Source: Periweissella beninensis (lineage in GTDB: Bacteria; Bacillota; Bacilli; Lactobacillales; Lactobacillaceae). From it: a stretch of DNA of 32,025 nt. Positions within the stretch are counted from its first letter, which is position 1, and every line of letters starts with the position of its first letter. This document shows, one piece after another, positions 15,000 through 23,146 of the stretch. Below the pieces are notes generated by a model. It saw only the letters and a list, made by a program, of their open reading frames with translations, was not told the origin of the DNA and did no database searches. A program made the position numbers and the translations under genes. The stretch lies in assembly GCF_016908275.1 (NCBI RefSeq), contig NZ_JAFBDN010000015.1, forward strand, positions 1 through 32,025. Reading direction: 5' to 3'.

Positions 15000-15262
15000 A
15001 GGAAGAATCACGCCATTTTACGTTGTATTCAACCGCAATAAAATGGTCTTAATTTTAACTGTTGATGCTTTGCACTTTCCCAAACTTAACTATATGACCA
15101 CATTATCGTTGAAAGTTTTACCAAAACTACACGCCTATCTAGTTTAACAAGAGTACCATTAATCCATTTACTTAACTTTAACACTACTAGAATCAGCGAA
15201 TCTCCAGCGATATTGTCCGCAAGTTACCTTATCCGGTTCCAATATCTACGATTCTTCCTTAT
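14955..15262 (-). ncRNA. Unidentified structured RNA, about 308 nt, cre-controlled promoter
   Basis: There is no convincing protein frame here, yet the minus strand is framed by a promoter and a terminator. A perfect 9-bp stem joins the 5' end (GGAAGAATC, 15258-15250) to the segment just before the terminator (GATTCTTCC, 15009-15001). Inside are a hairpin GATATTG/CAATATC (15246-15240 with 15215-15209) enclosing CCG...AAG-GTAA-CTT...CGG with a GNRA loop, a hairpin AGTTTT-GGT-AAAACT (about 15126-15112), and CCATTTTA/TAAAATGG (15046-15039 with 15020-15013) with inner GTTG/CAAC. I do not recognise it: no RNase P, tmRNA, SRP, T-box or common riboswitch core is present. It follows amtB (stop at 15312) and precedes a GNAT gene that has its own promoter. 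Confidence 0.6.
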
Positions 15263-15268
15263 GGCTAT

Positions 15269-15297
15269 ATATTATCATGAAAGCGCTTTCTAGTAAA
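15269..15297 (-). promoter_or_regulatory. Promoter with CcpA (cre) operator for the 308-nt RNA
   Basis: -35 TTTACT (15297-15292), 17-nt spacer, -10 TAATAT (15274-15269). The spacer is occupied by ATGAAAGCGCTTTCTA (plus strand, 15277-15292), which fits the cre consensus WTGNNARCGNWWWCAW at 15 of 16 positions and has a 12-bp perfect palindrome. A cre between -35 and -10 normally means repression by CcpA on preferred sugar. Confidence 0.75.
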
Positions 15298-15311
15298 GCA
15301 TTTTGTTTAAT

Positions 15312-16559
15312 TTATTTATTTCCTGTATGAAAACGATTGTTAAACTGTGTTGAGCCCAAAATACTGATATATTCACCATGTAGTTCATAATCAATTCCTT
15401 TAATTTCAACACTTTCTTCAACTCTCAAAGGAACTACTAAACTTATTAACTTAGCAATGATAAATGTCATAACACCTGCAAAAATAATAGTAAAAATAAC
15501 TGCAACACCTTGAATACCTAACTGTTTTAGTGATCCCGTTGCAATTAAGCCACCATTTTCCTTAAATGCAAATACACCAGTTAAAATCCCACCTATAATC
15601 CCACCTATTCCATGGAAACCAAATGCATCTAGTGTATCATCATAGTGAAATTTATTTTTCAAAAAGTTAATCAAAAAATAAACAATCGGCGTAGCTACTA
15701 AGGCCATTGATAAAGCAGCTGTAGGTGAAACTAACCCTGCTGCGGGCGTAATAACAACTAAGCCAACTAAGCTACCAGATAATGCCCCCGTAATTTTGGC
15801 CTTATTAGTTCTAATAAAATCAATTATAAACCACATAACCATGGCACTAGCAGCTGCAATACTTGTATTTACAAAAGCTAAAATAGCAGTACTATTCGCC
15901 GCCAATGCGGACCCACTATTAAAACCAAACCAACCAATCCATAATAATGCGCCACCAATCACAACATTAACAATGTTATCAGGTTCATCATTTTCATCCT
16001 TTAATTTGCGCCTTTTACCAATTAGTATGGCTAACACTAAACCAGAAACACCCGAAGAAATATGAACAACATCTCCGCCAGCAAAATCTAATGCGCCTAG
16101 TTTAGCAAGTAGTCCTCCACCCCAGACCATATGAGCCAATGGTGTATATACGGTAATCAACCATATTGGAATAAACATAAGCATTGCTTTTAGGTTTACT
16201 CTACCAACTACAGAACCAGTAATAATTGCAACTGTAATGATGGGGAACATGCCTTGAAATAACATAAATGCAGCATCAGGAATATTTAAATTCATTGTTG
16301 ATTTAGAAAAAGATATGCCATTTAATAACACATTATGCAAATTACCGATAAATTTACCATTACCAGAAAAAGCAAGTGAATAACCTAAAACACTCCATAC
16401 CAATGGAGCAATTCCTAAAATAATAACTGATAAAAAAACTGTATTACTAGCATACTTTTTATTAGCTAGGCCACCATAAAATAAGGCTAAACCTGGTGTC
16501 ATAATCCATACTAATGCTGCTGATATCAATACCCAAACAATATCTCCTGTATCCATCAT
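15312..16559 (-). CDS. amtB: Ammonium transporter AmtB
   Basis: A 415-residue channel-like ammonium transporter of the Amt/Mep/Rh family with 11 membrane helices. The N-terminus WVLISAALVWIMTPGLALFYGGL, the first pore histidine in GGDVVHISSGVSG and the second in FGFHGIGGIIGG are intact. The start may be either of two adjacent ATGs (16559, 16556); AGGAG precedes both. No glnK gene for the PII partner is adjacent, unlike the usual glnK-amtB pair, so PII control cannot be read here. A GlnR box precedes the promoter. The 3' end lies only 15 nt from the promoter of the 308-nt RNA and has no terminator of its own in between. Confidence 0.95.
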   Translation of the reverse strand: MMDTGDIVWVLISAALVWIMTPGLALFYGGLANKKYASNTVFLSVIILGIAPLVWSVLGYSLAFSGNGKFIGNLHNVLLNGISFSKSTMNLNIPDAAFMLFQGMFPIITVAIITGSVVGRVNLKAMLMFIPIWLITVYTPLAHMVWGGGLLAKLGALDFAGGDVVHISSGVSGLVLAILIGKRRKLKDENDEPDNIVNVVIGGALLWIGWFGFNSGSALAANSTAILAFVNTSIAAASAMVMWFIIDFIRTNKAKITGALSGSLVGLVVITPAAGLVSPTAALSMALVATPIVYFLINFLKNKFHYDDTLDAFGFHGIGGIIGGILTGVFAFKENGGLIATGSLKQLGIQGVAVIFTIIFAGVMTFIIAKLISLVVPLRVEESVEIKGIDYELHGEYISILGSTQFNNRFHTGNK

Positions 16560-16601
16560 ATCTCTCCTCGCAAATAAAAAATTCTATACCAATTAACTAT
16601 T

Positions 16602-16654
16602 AGGATACTTATTTTTTATTTACTTTCAAAGTGATTTTGTTAGTTAATATGACA
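16602..16654 (-). promoter_or_regulatory. amtB promoter with GlnR box
   Basis: Minus strand: TGTCA-TATTAAC-TAACA (16654-16638) is a full match to the GlnR/TnrA consensus TGTNA-N7-TNACA. Nine nt downstream comes a -35 TTGAAA (16629-16624), 16-nt spacer and -10 TATCCT (16607-16602). GlnR represses amtB in lactic acid bacteria under nitrogen excess; applying that here is inference. Confidence 0.72.
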
Positions 16655-16705
16655 TTAACAAGCATTAATATTATAAAATTAATATGTACGTTTTTTTACC
16701 ATTGT

Positions 16706-17161
16706 TTATTTTTTACTTTCTTGATCAAGATTTTCTTGATGGACTACTTCACCAAAATCCTGAATAAACCTTAAAATATCCTCAGCTTTTTCCGATCCGA
16801 AAATATCAATCCATCCGTTAAATCGATCACGTACTTTCCTACTAATTATACGCTCTGCTTCTTTACCATCAGGAGTTAAGTGCAATAACATTCTACGTCG
16901 ATCCTTAATATCTGGTTCTTGGTAAATATAATTTCTTTTCAATAACATTTTGATTTGTCTAGAAATTGCCGCACGGGTCACATTACGTTCATCAACAATA
17001 TCTGTTAATGTAAGTGTTTCACGTTGAGCCACATCTCTTAGTATTAAATACTGTTCAAATGATAATTTATATTTAGCTGCTGGCTGGGCAATTACATCAT
17101 CCAGATATTTAACATATGCTAAATACACATCAATATATTTTTCTAGTAATTCCGATTTCAT
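16706..17161 (-). CDS. MarR-family transcriptional regulator
   Basis: A 151-residue winged-helix dimer of MarR type. The DNA-binding part is clear: LTLTDIVDERNVTRAAISRQIKMLLKRNYIYQEPDIKDRRRMLLHLTPDG (about 49-98), with the Asp-Arg-Arg wing. Helices at both ends would form the dimer interface. It follows the 100-aa gene by 28 nt with GAGAGG as ribosome site, so both are in one unit. Its target is not evident; the small partner gene or amtB downstream are candidates. No ligand can be inferred. Confidence 0.9.
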   Translation of the reverse strand: MKSELLEKYIDVYLAYVKYLDDVIAQPAAKYKLSFEQYLILRDVAQRETLTLTDIVDERNVTRAAISRQIKMLLKRNYIYQEPDIKDRRRMLLHLTPDGKEAERIISRKVRDRFNGWIDIFGSEKAEDILRFIQDFGEVVHQENLDQESKK

Positions 17162-17189
17162 TTACTTTAGATCCTCTCAGTTACTAACT

Positions 17190-17492
17190 TCAGCCGACTT
17201 TATTATCTGCTAAAATAATCTTAATTTCTGCTAACATTTCTGGTGTTTTTTCCCACTCATCCCAGCTTGACATCTCCCAAACTGGCATTTTCTGAGTTTC
17301 ATTAATGTATTTTTCATATATTTGCACATGTTTTGAATGTGGAATATTTAATTTAAGAATTCTAACCTCTTTAATAAACCCCTTTTCAACCGCTGCTTCT
17401 GCACGGCCATTATGTGTTAAATTACCAACTTCATAATATTTAGAACTATCATTACGGGTAATTTCTTCAATCAAATCTAAGGTTTCTTCCAT
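17190..17492 (-). CDS. Hypothetical protein (100 aa) co-transcribed with marR
   Basis: I do not recognise this small acidic cytoplasmic protein. It has no signal or membrane segment. The pattern is helix (ETLDLIEEITRN), strand/turn (KYYEVGNLTHNGRAEAAVEKGFIKEVRILKLNIP), then helices rich in Trp/Glu (VWEMSSWDEWEKTPEMLAEIKIIL). The ribosome site is unusually good (AGGGAGG, 6 nt before ATG). A -10 TATAAT at 17523-17518 (minus) gives it a promoter downstream of the small RNA's terminator. Being first in a unit with a MarR regulator suggests that it is the regulated function, but nothing more can be said. Confidence 0.72.
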   Translation of the reverse strand: MEETLDLIEEITRNDSSKYYEVGNLTHNGRAEAAVEKGFIKEVRILKLNIPHSKHVQIYEKYINETQKMPVWEMSSWDEWEKTPEMLAEIKIILADNKVG

Positions 17493-17541
17493 ACTATGCC
17501 TCCCTAACTATCTTTAAATTATATTATATCATCAAAAACAT

Positions 17542-17623
17542 AAAAACCCTTCGTCAAAAAAGACGAAGGGTCGGCATAAGAGAGAAAGAGAATTGATTAG
17601 AAGGTAAGAAATTTTTTCTTACT
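17542..17623 (-). ncRNA. Candidate small regulatory RNA (about 82 nt), cre-controlled
   Basis: The minus-strand unit between nagB and the 100-aa gene has a promoter (17631-17659) and a terminator: perfect 10-bp stem ACCCTTCGTC/GACGAAGGGT (17571-17562 with 17555-17546), loop of six T, then a T-run. The 5' end forms a hairpin GTAAGAAA/TTTCTTAC (17622-17615 with 17611-17604). The linker (17603-17572) is almost free of G and holds a long C/U stretch, TTCTCTTTCTCTCTT, able to pair with purine-rich ribosome sites. Hairpin, C/U-rich linker and terminator are the layout of trans-acting small RNAs such as the CcpA-repressed RsaI of staphylococci; no homology to it is claimed. Alternatives: an attenuator leader of the 100-aa gene, or the nagB terminator. 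Confidence 0.55.
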
Positions 17624-17630
17624 TGCTATT

Positions 17631-17659
17631 ATATTACATAATAATGTAAGCGCTGTCAA
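17631..17659 (-). promoter_or_regulatory. Promoter with CcpA (cre) operator for the small RNA
   Basis: -35 TTGACA (17659-17654), 17-nt spacer, -10 TAATAT (17636-17631); a perfect TATAAT overlaps at 17633-17628. The plus-strand 16-mer ATGTAAGCGCTGTCAA (17644-17659) fits the cre consensus at 15 of 16 positions and covers the -35 and the spacer. Confidence 0.72.
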
Positions 17660-17677
17660 TAGACTTTACATATTTAA

Positions 17678-18382
17678 TCATAATAAACTTAATGCTGCTC
17701 CGTCTGCAATTACTATCACATTTTTATGATTTTGTAGAATTGATGCAGGCATATTTTCAACTATCGGACCTTTTATCATATTAGCAATAGCTTGAGCCTT
17801 TTTGGTGCCATATGCCAACATAATAATCTGTTTTGCAGCCATAATTTGTTGAATACCCATGGTAATTGCTTGGGTTGGTACATCCGCTATATTTTCAAAA
17901 AAACGTGCATTAGCCTTGATTGTATTTGCTGTTAAATCAACTAAATGAGTTTTACTATCAAAGGACGTTCCCGGTTCATTAAAACCAATATGACCATTCT
18001 CTCCAATTCCTAGTATTTGAATATCAATGGGATTTTTTGCAATGATATCATTATACCGCTTTATTTCATCAGCAATAACTGTTGCATCACCATTTGGTAA
18101 ATAGTTTGCTTTGAAGTTTACCTTATCAAATAATTTTTTTTGCATAAATTGATGATAACTTTGAGGATGCTTTGCAGATAAACCAACGTATTCATCTAAA
18201 TTTACTGATACAACATGTTGCATATTAATATGTTGTGCAATTATAGCTTGATATAAAGTAATCGGTGTACTTCCTGTTGCTAATCCAAGACAATTTAATC
18301 TATTATTTTTTAATGCATTACTAATAATACGAACCCCTTCGTTCCCTCCATCTTCTGGGGTATTAACTTTTATAATTTGCAT
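17678..18382 (-). CDS. nagB: Glucosamine-6-phosphate deaminase NagB
   Basis: NagB converts glucosamine-6-phosphate to fructose-6-phosphate and ammonia, the catabolic reverse of GlmS. The 234 residues are the usual Firmicute length. Catalytic and sugar-binding blocks LATGSTP, VNLDEYVGL and GIGENGHIGFNEPG (His and Glu of the active site) are present. The start is the ATG at 18382 (MQIIKVN), with AAAGGA upstream; an earlier in-frame ATG at 18433 would put the operator and promoter inside the gene. A NagR-type palindrome overlaps the transcription start. The ammonia it releases connects functionally to amtB nearby. Confidence 0.96.
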   Translation of the reverse strand: MQIIKVNTPEDGGNEGVRIISNALKNNRLNCLGLATGSTPITLYQAIIAQHINMQHVVSVNLDEYVGLSAKHPQSYHQFMQKKLFDKVNFKANYLPNGDATVIADEIKRYNDIIAKNPIDIQILGIGENGHIGFNEPGTSFDSKTHLVDLTANTIKANARFFENIADVPTQAITMGIQQIMAAKQIIMLAYGTKKAQAIANMIKGPIVENMPASILQNHKNVIVIADGAALSLL

Positions 18383-18400
18383 ATTAAATCCTTTCTGTTC

Positions 18401-18443
18401 ATTGGTATATACCAATGATAACCTACTATCCATAGTTTAACAA
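18401..18443 (-). promoter_or_regulatory. nagB promoter with NagR-type operator
   Basis: -35 TTGTTA (18443-18438), 17-nt spacer, -10 TATCAT (18420-18415), then the perfect 16-bp palindrome ATTGGTATATACCAAT (18401-18416) at the start point. This is the GntR/NagR (DasR-like) operator type, lifted by glucosamine-6-phosphate in relatives. Confidence 0.75.
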
Positions 18444-18508
18444 GATTTAATCCCACTAATGCTTTTAAATCTACCAATAATAATCACTTTTTCTTCATTC
18501 ATTACACA

Positions 18509-18547
18509 AAAAAGCAACTAATTGAAAGGATCAATCAGTTGCTTTTT
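18509..18547 (-). terminator. Terminator after glmS
   Basis: AAAAGCAACT-a-ATTGA pairs with TCAATCAGTTGCTTTT across a short AAGGA loop. It is flanked by A and T runs, so it could act in both directions. Confidence 0.8.
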
Positions 18548-18592
18548 ATTTTTTTAACTCATATCAATTAACAAAGCACCAATAAATCCTTC

Positions 18593-20419
18593 TTATTGCA
18601 CTGTAACTGACTTCGCTAAGTTTCTTGGACGATCAACATCTAAGCCACGACCTAACGATGTATAATATGATAATAATTGAACAGGTACTGTCGCTAGAAG
18701 AATTGCTAACTGTTGGACAACTTGCGGATCATCATCTTGGGCATCAACTGAAGGCAAAATAACTTGATCTCCTTCTTTAGCATTTTCTTTAGTCGTAATA
18801 ATCATCGTATGAGCACCACGCGCGGCCGTCTCTGCTAAATTAGATCGTGTCAAATCAGCTGTAGCACTTTGTGTTAACAGTGCAATTACTGGAGTCTTTT
18901 CTTCAATCAATGCTAAAGTTCCATGTTTTAGCTCCCCTGCTGCGAACCCTTCCGTATGGACATAAGAAATTTCTTTCAACTTCAAGGCTGCTTCAAGTGC
19001 TAGTTCGGCATCATTAATTCTACCAATGTAAAATGCATGTTTAGCATTAACCAAGTATTCTTCAGCTAACTCTTGATACTTTTCTTTATTTTGTAAAATT
19101 GCCTCCATCGCTATTGCAATTGAAGCTAAGGGATGTGCTACATTGAAACTGTCATTAGCCATCGCTTGGGCTAAAATTGCCAATACTGAAATTTGTGCCG
19201 TATAAGCTTTAGTTGATGCAACTGCAATCTCAGGGCCTGCCAACAATGGTAATGCATAAGTAGCCTCACGTGCTAACGTTGAATTAGGAACATTAGTTAG
19301 CGTCAATGATTTAAATCCACGTTCTTTAACCATTTGGAGTACTTCGCGTGAATCAGCGGTTTCACCGGATTGTGATAAGAAAACAAAAAATGGATTATCT
19401 TCGGGAATAAAGTTATCATATGCAAACTCTGATGAAATTTCAACTTGAGTTGGCTTATTAACTAATCCTTCAAACATTCGCTTTCCGATTAATGAAGCAT
19501 GATATGAAGTTCCTGCTGCCACAATATAAATTCTTTGTGCTTTTTGCAACGCATCTTTAATTTCATTATCAAGCGCAACATGTTGTTGTGCATCCATATA
19601 ATGTTCCAAAATTGTCCGAATTACATTAGGCTGTTCTTCAACTTCCTTTAGCATATAGAATGGATAAAGTCCTTTGTCAGTTTCTGACGCATCAATATCT
19701 AAGCGAAAAGCTTCGTGGTTTACTACGTTTCCTTGTTCATTTAAAATAGTAATTTCATCACCTTTTACAATTGCCATTTCACCATCATCAAGAGCCATAA
19801 AGTCATGCGTATATTCCAACATTGCGGCTGCATCAGAAGTCACAACATTAAAATCATCCCCTAGGCCAAGCAAAAGTGGGCTTTTATTTCTTGCCACATA
19901 CAATGTATCTGGCTGCTGATTATCCACTAATACGAATCCGTAAGATCCATCACCAATTAAATTCAAAACTTTTCTAAAAGCAGATACTATATCCAACTTT
20001 TTATTTTCAACAAAAAATGCAATTAATTGAACAGCAACTTCGGTATCTGTTTCTGATTTAAAAGGTACATCTGCTAAATACGTTTGGCGTAATTCACGGA
20101 AATTTTCAATCACCCCATTATGCACTAAATAAAATCGACCAGATGCTGACACATGAGGGTGTGAGTTACGAGCACTTGGCACACCATGTGTCGCCCATCG
20201 TGTATGAGCAATTCCCGTCGTCCCTTGAATTTTTTTATCGGCAACCATCTCTTCAAGTTTAGCTACCCGACCTTTTTCTTTATATAAATATTCTTTTCCA
20301 TCTTTATCATTAACATAGACCCCGGCTGAATCATAGCCACGGTATTCTAGTTTTTCTAATCCTCGTAATAGAACTGGTAACGCAACTTTATTCCCAGTTA
20401 TTCCAACAATTCCACACAT
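18593..20419 (-). CDS. glmS: Glutamine-fructose-6-phosphate aminotransferase GlmS
   Basis: GlmS makes glucosamine-6-phosphate from fructose-6-phosphate and glutamine, the entry to UDP-GlcNAc and wall synthesis. The 608 residues are full length. The N-terminal glutaminase domain has the nucleophile Cys2 (MCGIVGI), EKLEYRGYDSAG, HTRWATHG and HNGVIENF. Two SIS isomerase domains follow (AAGTSYHA...FLSQSGETADS; EGFAAGELKHG). The end PRNLAKSVTVQ is characteristic. A leader of only about 37 nt rules out a glmS ribozyme. It lies after the cdaA-cdaR-glmM unit but has its own promoter. Confidence 0.98.
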   Translation of the reverse strand: MCGIVGITGNKVALPVLLRGLEKLEYRGYDSAGVYVNDKDGKEYLYKEKGRVAKLEEMVADKKIQGTTGIAHTRWATHGVPSARNSHPHVSASGRFYLVHNGVIENFRELRQTYLADVPFKSETDTEVAVQLIAFFVENKKLDIVSAFRKVLNLIGDGSYGFVLVDNQQPDTLYVARNKSPLLLGLGDDFNVVTSDAAAMLEYTHDFMALDDGEMAIVKGDEITILNEQGNVVNHEAFRLDIDASETDKGLYPFYMLKEVEEQPNVIRTILEHYMDAQQHVALDNEIKDALQKAQRIYIVAAGTSYHASLIGKRMFEGLVNKPTQVEISSEFAYDNFIPEDNPFFVFLSQSGETADSREVLQMVKERGFKSLTLTNVPNSTLAREATYALPLLAGPEIAVASTKAYTAQISVLAILAQAMANDSFNVAHPLASIAIAMEAILQNKEKYQELAEEYLVNAKHAFYIGRINDAELALEAALKLKEISYVHTEGFAAGELKHGTLALIEEKTPVIALLTQSATADLTRSNLAETAARGAHTMIITTKENAKEGDQVILPSVDAQDDDPQVVQQLAILLATVPVQLLSYYTSLGRGLDVDRPRNLAKSVTVQ

Positions 20420-20462
20420 AGTGAATCCTCACTTTATAATTTTATATTTAATGGTCTAAATC

Positions 20463-20518
20463 ATATTAACCTAAATAAAAGATATTTGTCAAGAATAACC
20501 TTAAATTGGTATAGACAT
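20463..20518 (-). promoter_or_regulatory. glmS promoter with a NagR-like half-site upstream
   Basis: -35 TTGACA (20492-20487), 18-nt spacer, -10 TAATAT (20468-20463): a strong promoter. Twelve nt upstream of the -35 lies ATTGGTATAGACAT (20505-20518, plus strand), which shares the first nine bases of the nagB operator. NagR of streptococci acts at both nagB and glmS, so joint control is plausible. Confidence 0.6.
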
Positions 20519-20608
20519 CTTTTGATGATTTTAATTGTAATTACATATTTGTATTTAACTATCATTGTTAACAAATTATACCTATCATTATAGGTACTGT
20601 GTTCAAAA

Positions 20609-20642
20609 AAACGAGACTAGCGAAGTTACCTCAGTCTCGTTT
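20609..20642 (-). terminator. Terminator after glmM
   Basis: AAACGAGACT (20609-20618) pairs perfectly with AGTCTCGTTT (20633-20642); the stem is flanked by an A7 run that reads as T on the minus strand. Confidence 0.8.
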
Positions 20643-20696
20643 AATCATTTAAATAATATTTTAAAAATATCAAATTCAAAAATTGGTATAGCCTAA

Positions 20697-22067
20697 CTAG
20701 ACAACACCAACTTCAGTTTTAACAACTGCCACAATTCGATTAACATATTTTGTAACCATTTCTTGGGTTGGCGCCTCTGCCATTACTCGTAAAAGGTTTT
20801 CTGTTCCACTTGGCCGCACAAGAACGCGTCCATCACCATTCATTTCTGCTTCAACTTCGGCAATAACATTTTTAATTGCCGTATTTTCTAAAGCTTCTTT
20901 TTTATTATTAACTTGTACATTAACCAATTTTTGCGGATATTCGGTCACATCATTGGCCAAAACAGATAATTTTTTTCCAGTAACTTTCATTATATATAAT
21001 AATTGAATTGCTGTTAGCATTCCATCACCGGTGGTATTCCAATCCAAAAATACAACATGTCCTGATTGTTCACCACCAACGTTATAGCCATTTTTCAACA
21101 TTTCTTCAACTACATAACGATCCCCAACTGCGGTTTTAACTGATTGCATATCATTAGCTTCTAGCGCTTTATACATACCAATATTTGACATAACGGTTGT
21201 TACAACCGTATTTTTTTTAAGGCGTCCATTTTCATTCAAATATTTACCAGTAATAAACATTATTTTATCACCATTAACAAGATTACCTAACTCATCAACT
21301 GCAATTAACCGGTCTCCATCACCGTCAAACGCTAAACCAACATCCGCACTTTTAGCAAGGACAAATTTAGCTAATTCTTCGGGATGCGTAGATCCAACCC
21401 CATCATTAATATTAATACCATCGGGGCTAGTTGCCATTGTACTAAAATCAGTTCCCAAATCAGCAAATAAATGTGACACCAAGCCAGAAGTTGCTCCATT
21501 TGCAGCATCAATTGCAACATTTAAGCCACTTAAATCATCGGGGATCGTATCTTGTAAAAATTTAGTGTATTTCAACGCACCTTCAGGATAATCTGAAACA
21601 CTTCCTAAGCCCTGTGCTGCCGGTCGTGGTAAGGTGTCAACTGGCGCATCTAATAGTTGTTCAATCTCAAATTCTAAAGCATCAGATAGTTTAAAACCAT
21701 CTGCACCAAAAAATTTAATTCCATTATCGGCAGCAGGATTGTGTGATGCAGTTATCATAACACCAGCATCAGCTGATTGTGCACGAACTAAATAGGCAAC
21801 GCCGGGTGTAGACATTACGCCTAAACTCAATACTTCAATTCCAACTGATAATAAACCCGATATTAACGCATATTCTAACATTTGTCCTGAAATACGAGTA
21901 TCATGCGCTACTAAAACCCGAGGCTGTCGCGCTTGTGAACTAGCATGTTGCGTTAGTACATACCCACCTGCACGGCCTAATCTAAACGCAAGTTCAGGTG
22001 ATAAACTTTCATTTGCTACCCCTCGAACACCATCTGTGCCAAAATATTTCAGTTTAATTTCTGTCAT
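20697..22067 (-). CDS. glmM: Phosphoglucosamine mutase GlmM
   Basis: GlmM converts glucosamine-6-phosphate to glucosamine-1-phosphate. The 456 residues carry all four domains of the phosphohexomutase family: active-site serine loop [16 protein letters not shown] (Ser near 104), metal loop DGDGDR, sugar-binding GGEQSGH and the C-terminal phosphate-binding [12 protein letters not shown]. It is third in the cdaA-cdaR-glmM operon, 11 nt after cdaR, an order conserved across Firmicutes. In several of these GlmM binds CdaA and lowers c-di-AMP synthesis. Confidence 0.98.
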   Translation of the reverse strand: MTEIKLKYFGTDGVRGVANESLSPELAFRLGRAGGYVLTQHASSQARQPRVLVAHDTRISGQMLEYALISGLLSVGIEVLSLGVMSTPGVAYLVRAQSADAGVMITASHNPAADNGIKFFGADGFKLSDALEFEIEQLLDAPVDTLPRPAAQGLGSVSDYPEGALKYTKFLQDTIPDDLSGLNVAIDAANGATSGLVSHLFADLGTDFSTMATSPDGININDGVGSTHPEELAKFVLAKSADVGLAFDGDGDRLIAVDELGNLVNGDKIMFITGKYLNENGRLKKNTVVTTVMSNIGMYKALEANDMQSVKTAVGDRYVVEEMLKNGYNVGGEQSGHVVFLDWNTTGDGMLTAIQLLYIMKVTGKKLSVLANDVTEYPQKLVNVQVNNKKEALENTAIKNVIAEVEAEMNGDGRVLVRPSGTENLLRVMAEAPTQEMVTKYVNRIVAVVKTEVGVV

Positions 22068-22078
22068 TTTATATCTCC

Positions 22079-23146
22079 CTATTTATCAGTACTTGAACTT
22101 GAACTAGTCCTACTATTAACGACAGCTGTATCTTTTGTACTGGTTGCCTTGCTAGTTTGACTTGTGTCTCCATTTTTACCACTTGGTGTAATCGTTACCT
22201 TTAACTTACGTGGTGAAATTTTACTAATCCCTTCAAGACTGTCAATTTTAATTGTTTTCACCGTCGTCTTAGTGATGCCATCAACATCCACAGTTGTTTG
22301 AATATTTTTGATTTTATTTAAGGTCGTTTGTTGCCCGGATAAAACAACTTCATTAACATTAGCCGTTAATTCATAATCACCGTTATCTTTACCTTGTGCT
22401 TTTAATACTACTGGGACTGTTTTTTGGCCTTGCCCCGCTTTAATATTTAAATTAACTTGAGTCGTTTGTGGACTCAAAACAACATCTAATAGTTTACCAT
22501 TAGCATTAATTGCTTCTAATTTAACTTGTTGTTGGACACTACGCCGTGTATCAACATTCAAGTTAAGCGGTGCAATAATTTGTGTAACTTGGTCAACCTG
22601 ATCCTTAGCACCCGTTACTTGAACATTCTGCACACTTGAATTAGTTTGCGTTACTTCATAACCACTAGCAATACTTTCTTTATTGTAATTTACATTCACA
22701 TTAAAGATTTTACTTGCACGTTGCGCGATTTCCACATTAATCTTACTTGGTATCACTTTAGCAGCAACCGTTTTATCTAACCCACTTACTTTTAGCTGCA
22801 CCCGATGTTTACCTAAACTTAAATTTTTTAAATTAGCACTAATCTCAAAATTTTTAGTATTGGCTACAGCCGTCACTAATGCACTTGAGCCCGTTAATTG
22901 TACGGTAACTGTACTAGGCGCGCCAGTAACAAAATACTTACTAGTATCAACATTTACCTGTAATGGCATTGTAACTTTTACTTTGCGTTGTGATGTAAGC
23001 GTCGTAAAAGTTCCACTACTTTGATTATCTTTAGCTTGTTGCGTAGCTTGATTTGAATTGCCAACATAAATAAATAATGCAATTGCAAATATTAATGAAA
23101 TTACTAAATAAATACCTTGTGCTTTCAAAAATTTAACAATTTTCAC
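22079..23146 (-). CDS. cdaR: CdaA regulator CdaR (YbbR-domain protein)
   Basis: A membrane-anchored extracellular protein that modulates the diadenylate cyclase CdaA. One N-terminal helix (about 9-27) is followed by consecutive YbbR-type beta domains of about 80 residues (from [59 protein letters not shown]) and a Ser/Thr-rich tail of about 35 residues. The tail is low complexity and probably disordered. The GTG start overlaps the cdaA stop by 4 nt (GTGA), so translation is coupled. Confidence 0.93.
   Translation of the reverse strand: MKIVKFLKAQGIYLVISLIFAIALFIYVGNSNQATQQAKDNQSSGTFTTLTSQRKVKVTMPLQVNVDTSKYFVTGAPSTVTVQLTGSSALVTAVANTKNFEISANLKNLSLGKHRVQLKVSGLDKTVAAKVIPSKINVEIAQRASKIFNVNVNYNKESIASGYEVTQTNSSVQNVQVTGAKDQVDQVTQIIAPLNLNVDTRRSVQQQVKLEAINANGKLLDVVLSPQTTQVNLNIKAGQGQKTVPVVLKAQGKDNGDYELTANVNEVVLSGQQTTLNKIKNIQTTVDVDGITKTTVKTIKIDSLEGISKISPRKLKVTITPSGKNGDTSQTSKATSTKDTAVVNSRTSSSSSTDK

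Noticed and set aside
15044-15148. 34-codon plus-strand frame (MVLILTVDALHF...) opposite the 308-nt RNA
   Set aside because: No ribosome site, and the strand lacks a matching promoter and terminator; best explained as chance.
14955-15262. T-box, RNase P RNA, tmRNA or second 6S RNA as identity of the 308-nt RNA
   Set aside because: The T-box sequence, the GAGGAAAGTCC core of RNase P and tRNA-like ends are all missing, and the size is too large for 6S.
20420-20456. glmS ribozyme in the glmS leader
   Set aside because: The predicted leader is only about 37 nt, far shorter than the ribozyme, and shows none of its core.
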